DNA of 15,280 bases from Candidatus Babelota bacterium (lineage in GTDB: Bacteria > JAGOBX01), in the NCBI GenBank assembly GCA_017999075.1, contig JAGOBX010000027.1:1-15280 (forward strand). Direction: 5' to 3'. The notes under the pieces were generated by a model, which was not told where the DNA came from, did no database searches, and saw only the letters and a program-made list of their open reading frames with translations. Numbering within the stretch: the first letter of the stretch is position 1; each line of letters opens with the position of its first letter. Positions 15,254 through 15,280 of this stretch are shown piece by piece. The position numbers were made by a program, and so were the translations under genes.

Positions 15254-15280
15254 CCTTTTTTTCTGGTTATTTATTTTTTT

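Noticed and set aside
15060-15280. A complete insertion sequence
   Set aside because: No terminal inverted repeats, target duplication, catalytic domain or second gene is visible.
1-15280. CRISPR array, tRNA or rRNA genes
   Set aside because: I found no regularly spaced direct repeats with unique spacers, no T-loop-like sequence with a fitting acceptor stem, and no rRNA-like segment.

Overview
The window is A+T-rich chromosomal DNA, roughly one third G+C by eye. It comes from a bacterium with an outer membrane: there is a beta-barrel porin with a signal peptide and a terminal Phe, a periplasmic phosphate-binding-like protein, and cytoplasmic type IV pilus motor genes. Most genes have AGGAGG-type ribosome binding sites. 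Nearly all genes lie on the plus strand and are separated by short A+T-rich gaps with a few clear intrinsic terminators. Nothing here fixes the phylum; a deep-branching low-GC Gram-negative lineage is as far as the sequence goes.

Region 1 (1-5018) looks like a sense-and-uptake module. It holds a porin, a 156-residue periplasmic protein related to the phosphate-binding (PstS) fold, and a large methyl-accepting chemotaxis protein (MCP). The porin reading frame is broken by one in-frame TAG at 752-754. The MCP has a normal HAMP domain followed by five exact-length 39-residue repeats before its signalling hairpin. Two adjacent hairpins built on the same CCGGAA/TTCCGG core sit between the binding protein and the MCP. 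A DNA glycosylase gene (5015-5719) overlaps the MCP stop by four bases and ends at a terminator.

Region 2 (5741-11757) is a type IV pilus motor cluster: two tandem, clearly different PilB-type extension ATPases, the PilT retraction ATPase, and the PilC platform protein. A terminator and a 9-bp inverted repeat lie between the second pilB and pilT, so retraction and platform genes may be expressed separately from the extension ATPases. No pilin, secretin or pilMNOP genes are in the window.

Region 3 (11801-14626) is housekeeping: S-adenosylhomocysteine hydrolase (ahcY) ending at a strong terminator, then an HD-domain nucleotidase-like protein closely followed by cytidylate kinase (cmk), a small nucleotide-metabolism pair.

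Region 4 (14627-15280) is a poorly coding tail. Read on the minus strand it shows two small unlisted genes or gene remnants. One is a 65-residue CxxC/CxxC zinc-ribbon-like protein that lacks a standard start codon but has a well-placed Shine-Dalgarno before an ATA. The other is a 44-residue helix-turn-helix peptide resembling the N-terminus of an IS21-type transposase or a recombinase. This tail has the look of a decaying accessory patch. I see no complete mobile element, CRISPR array, tRNA or rRNA, and no convincing wholly new system. The most unusual items are the interrupted porin, the 39-residue MCP repeats, the paired hairpins, and the minus-strand mini-genes.
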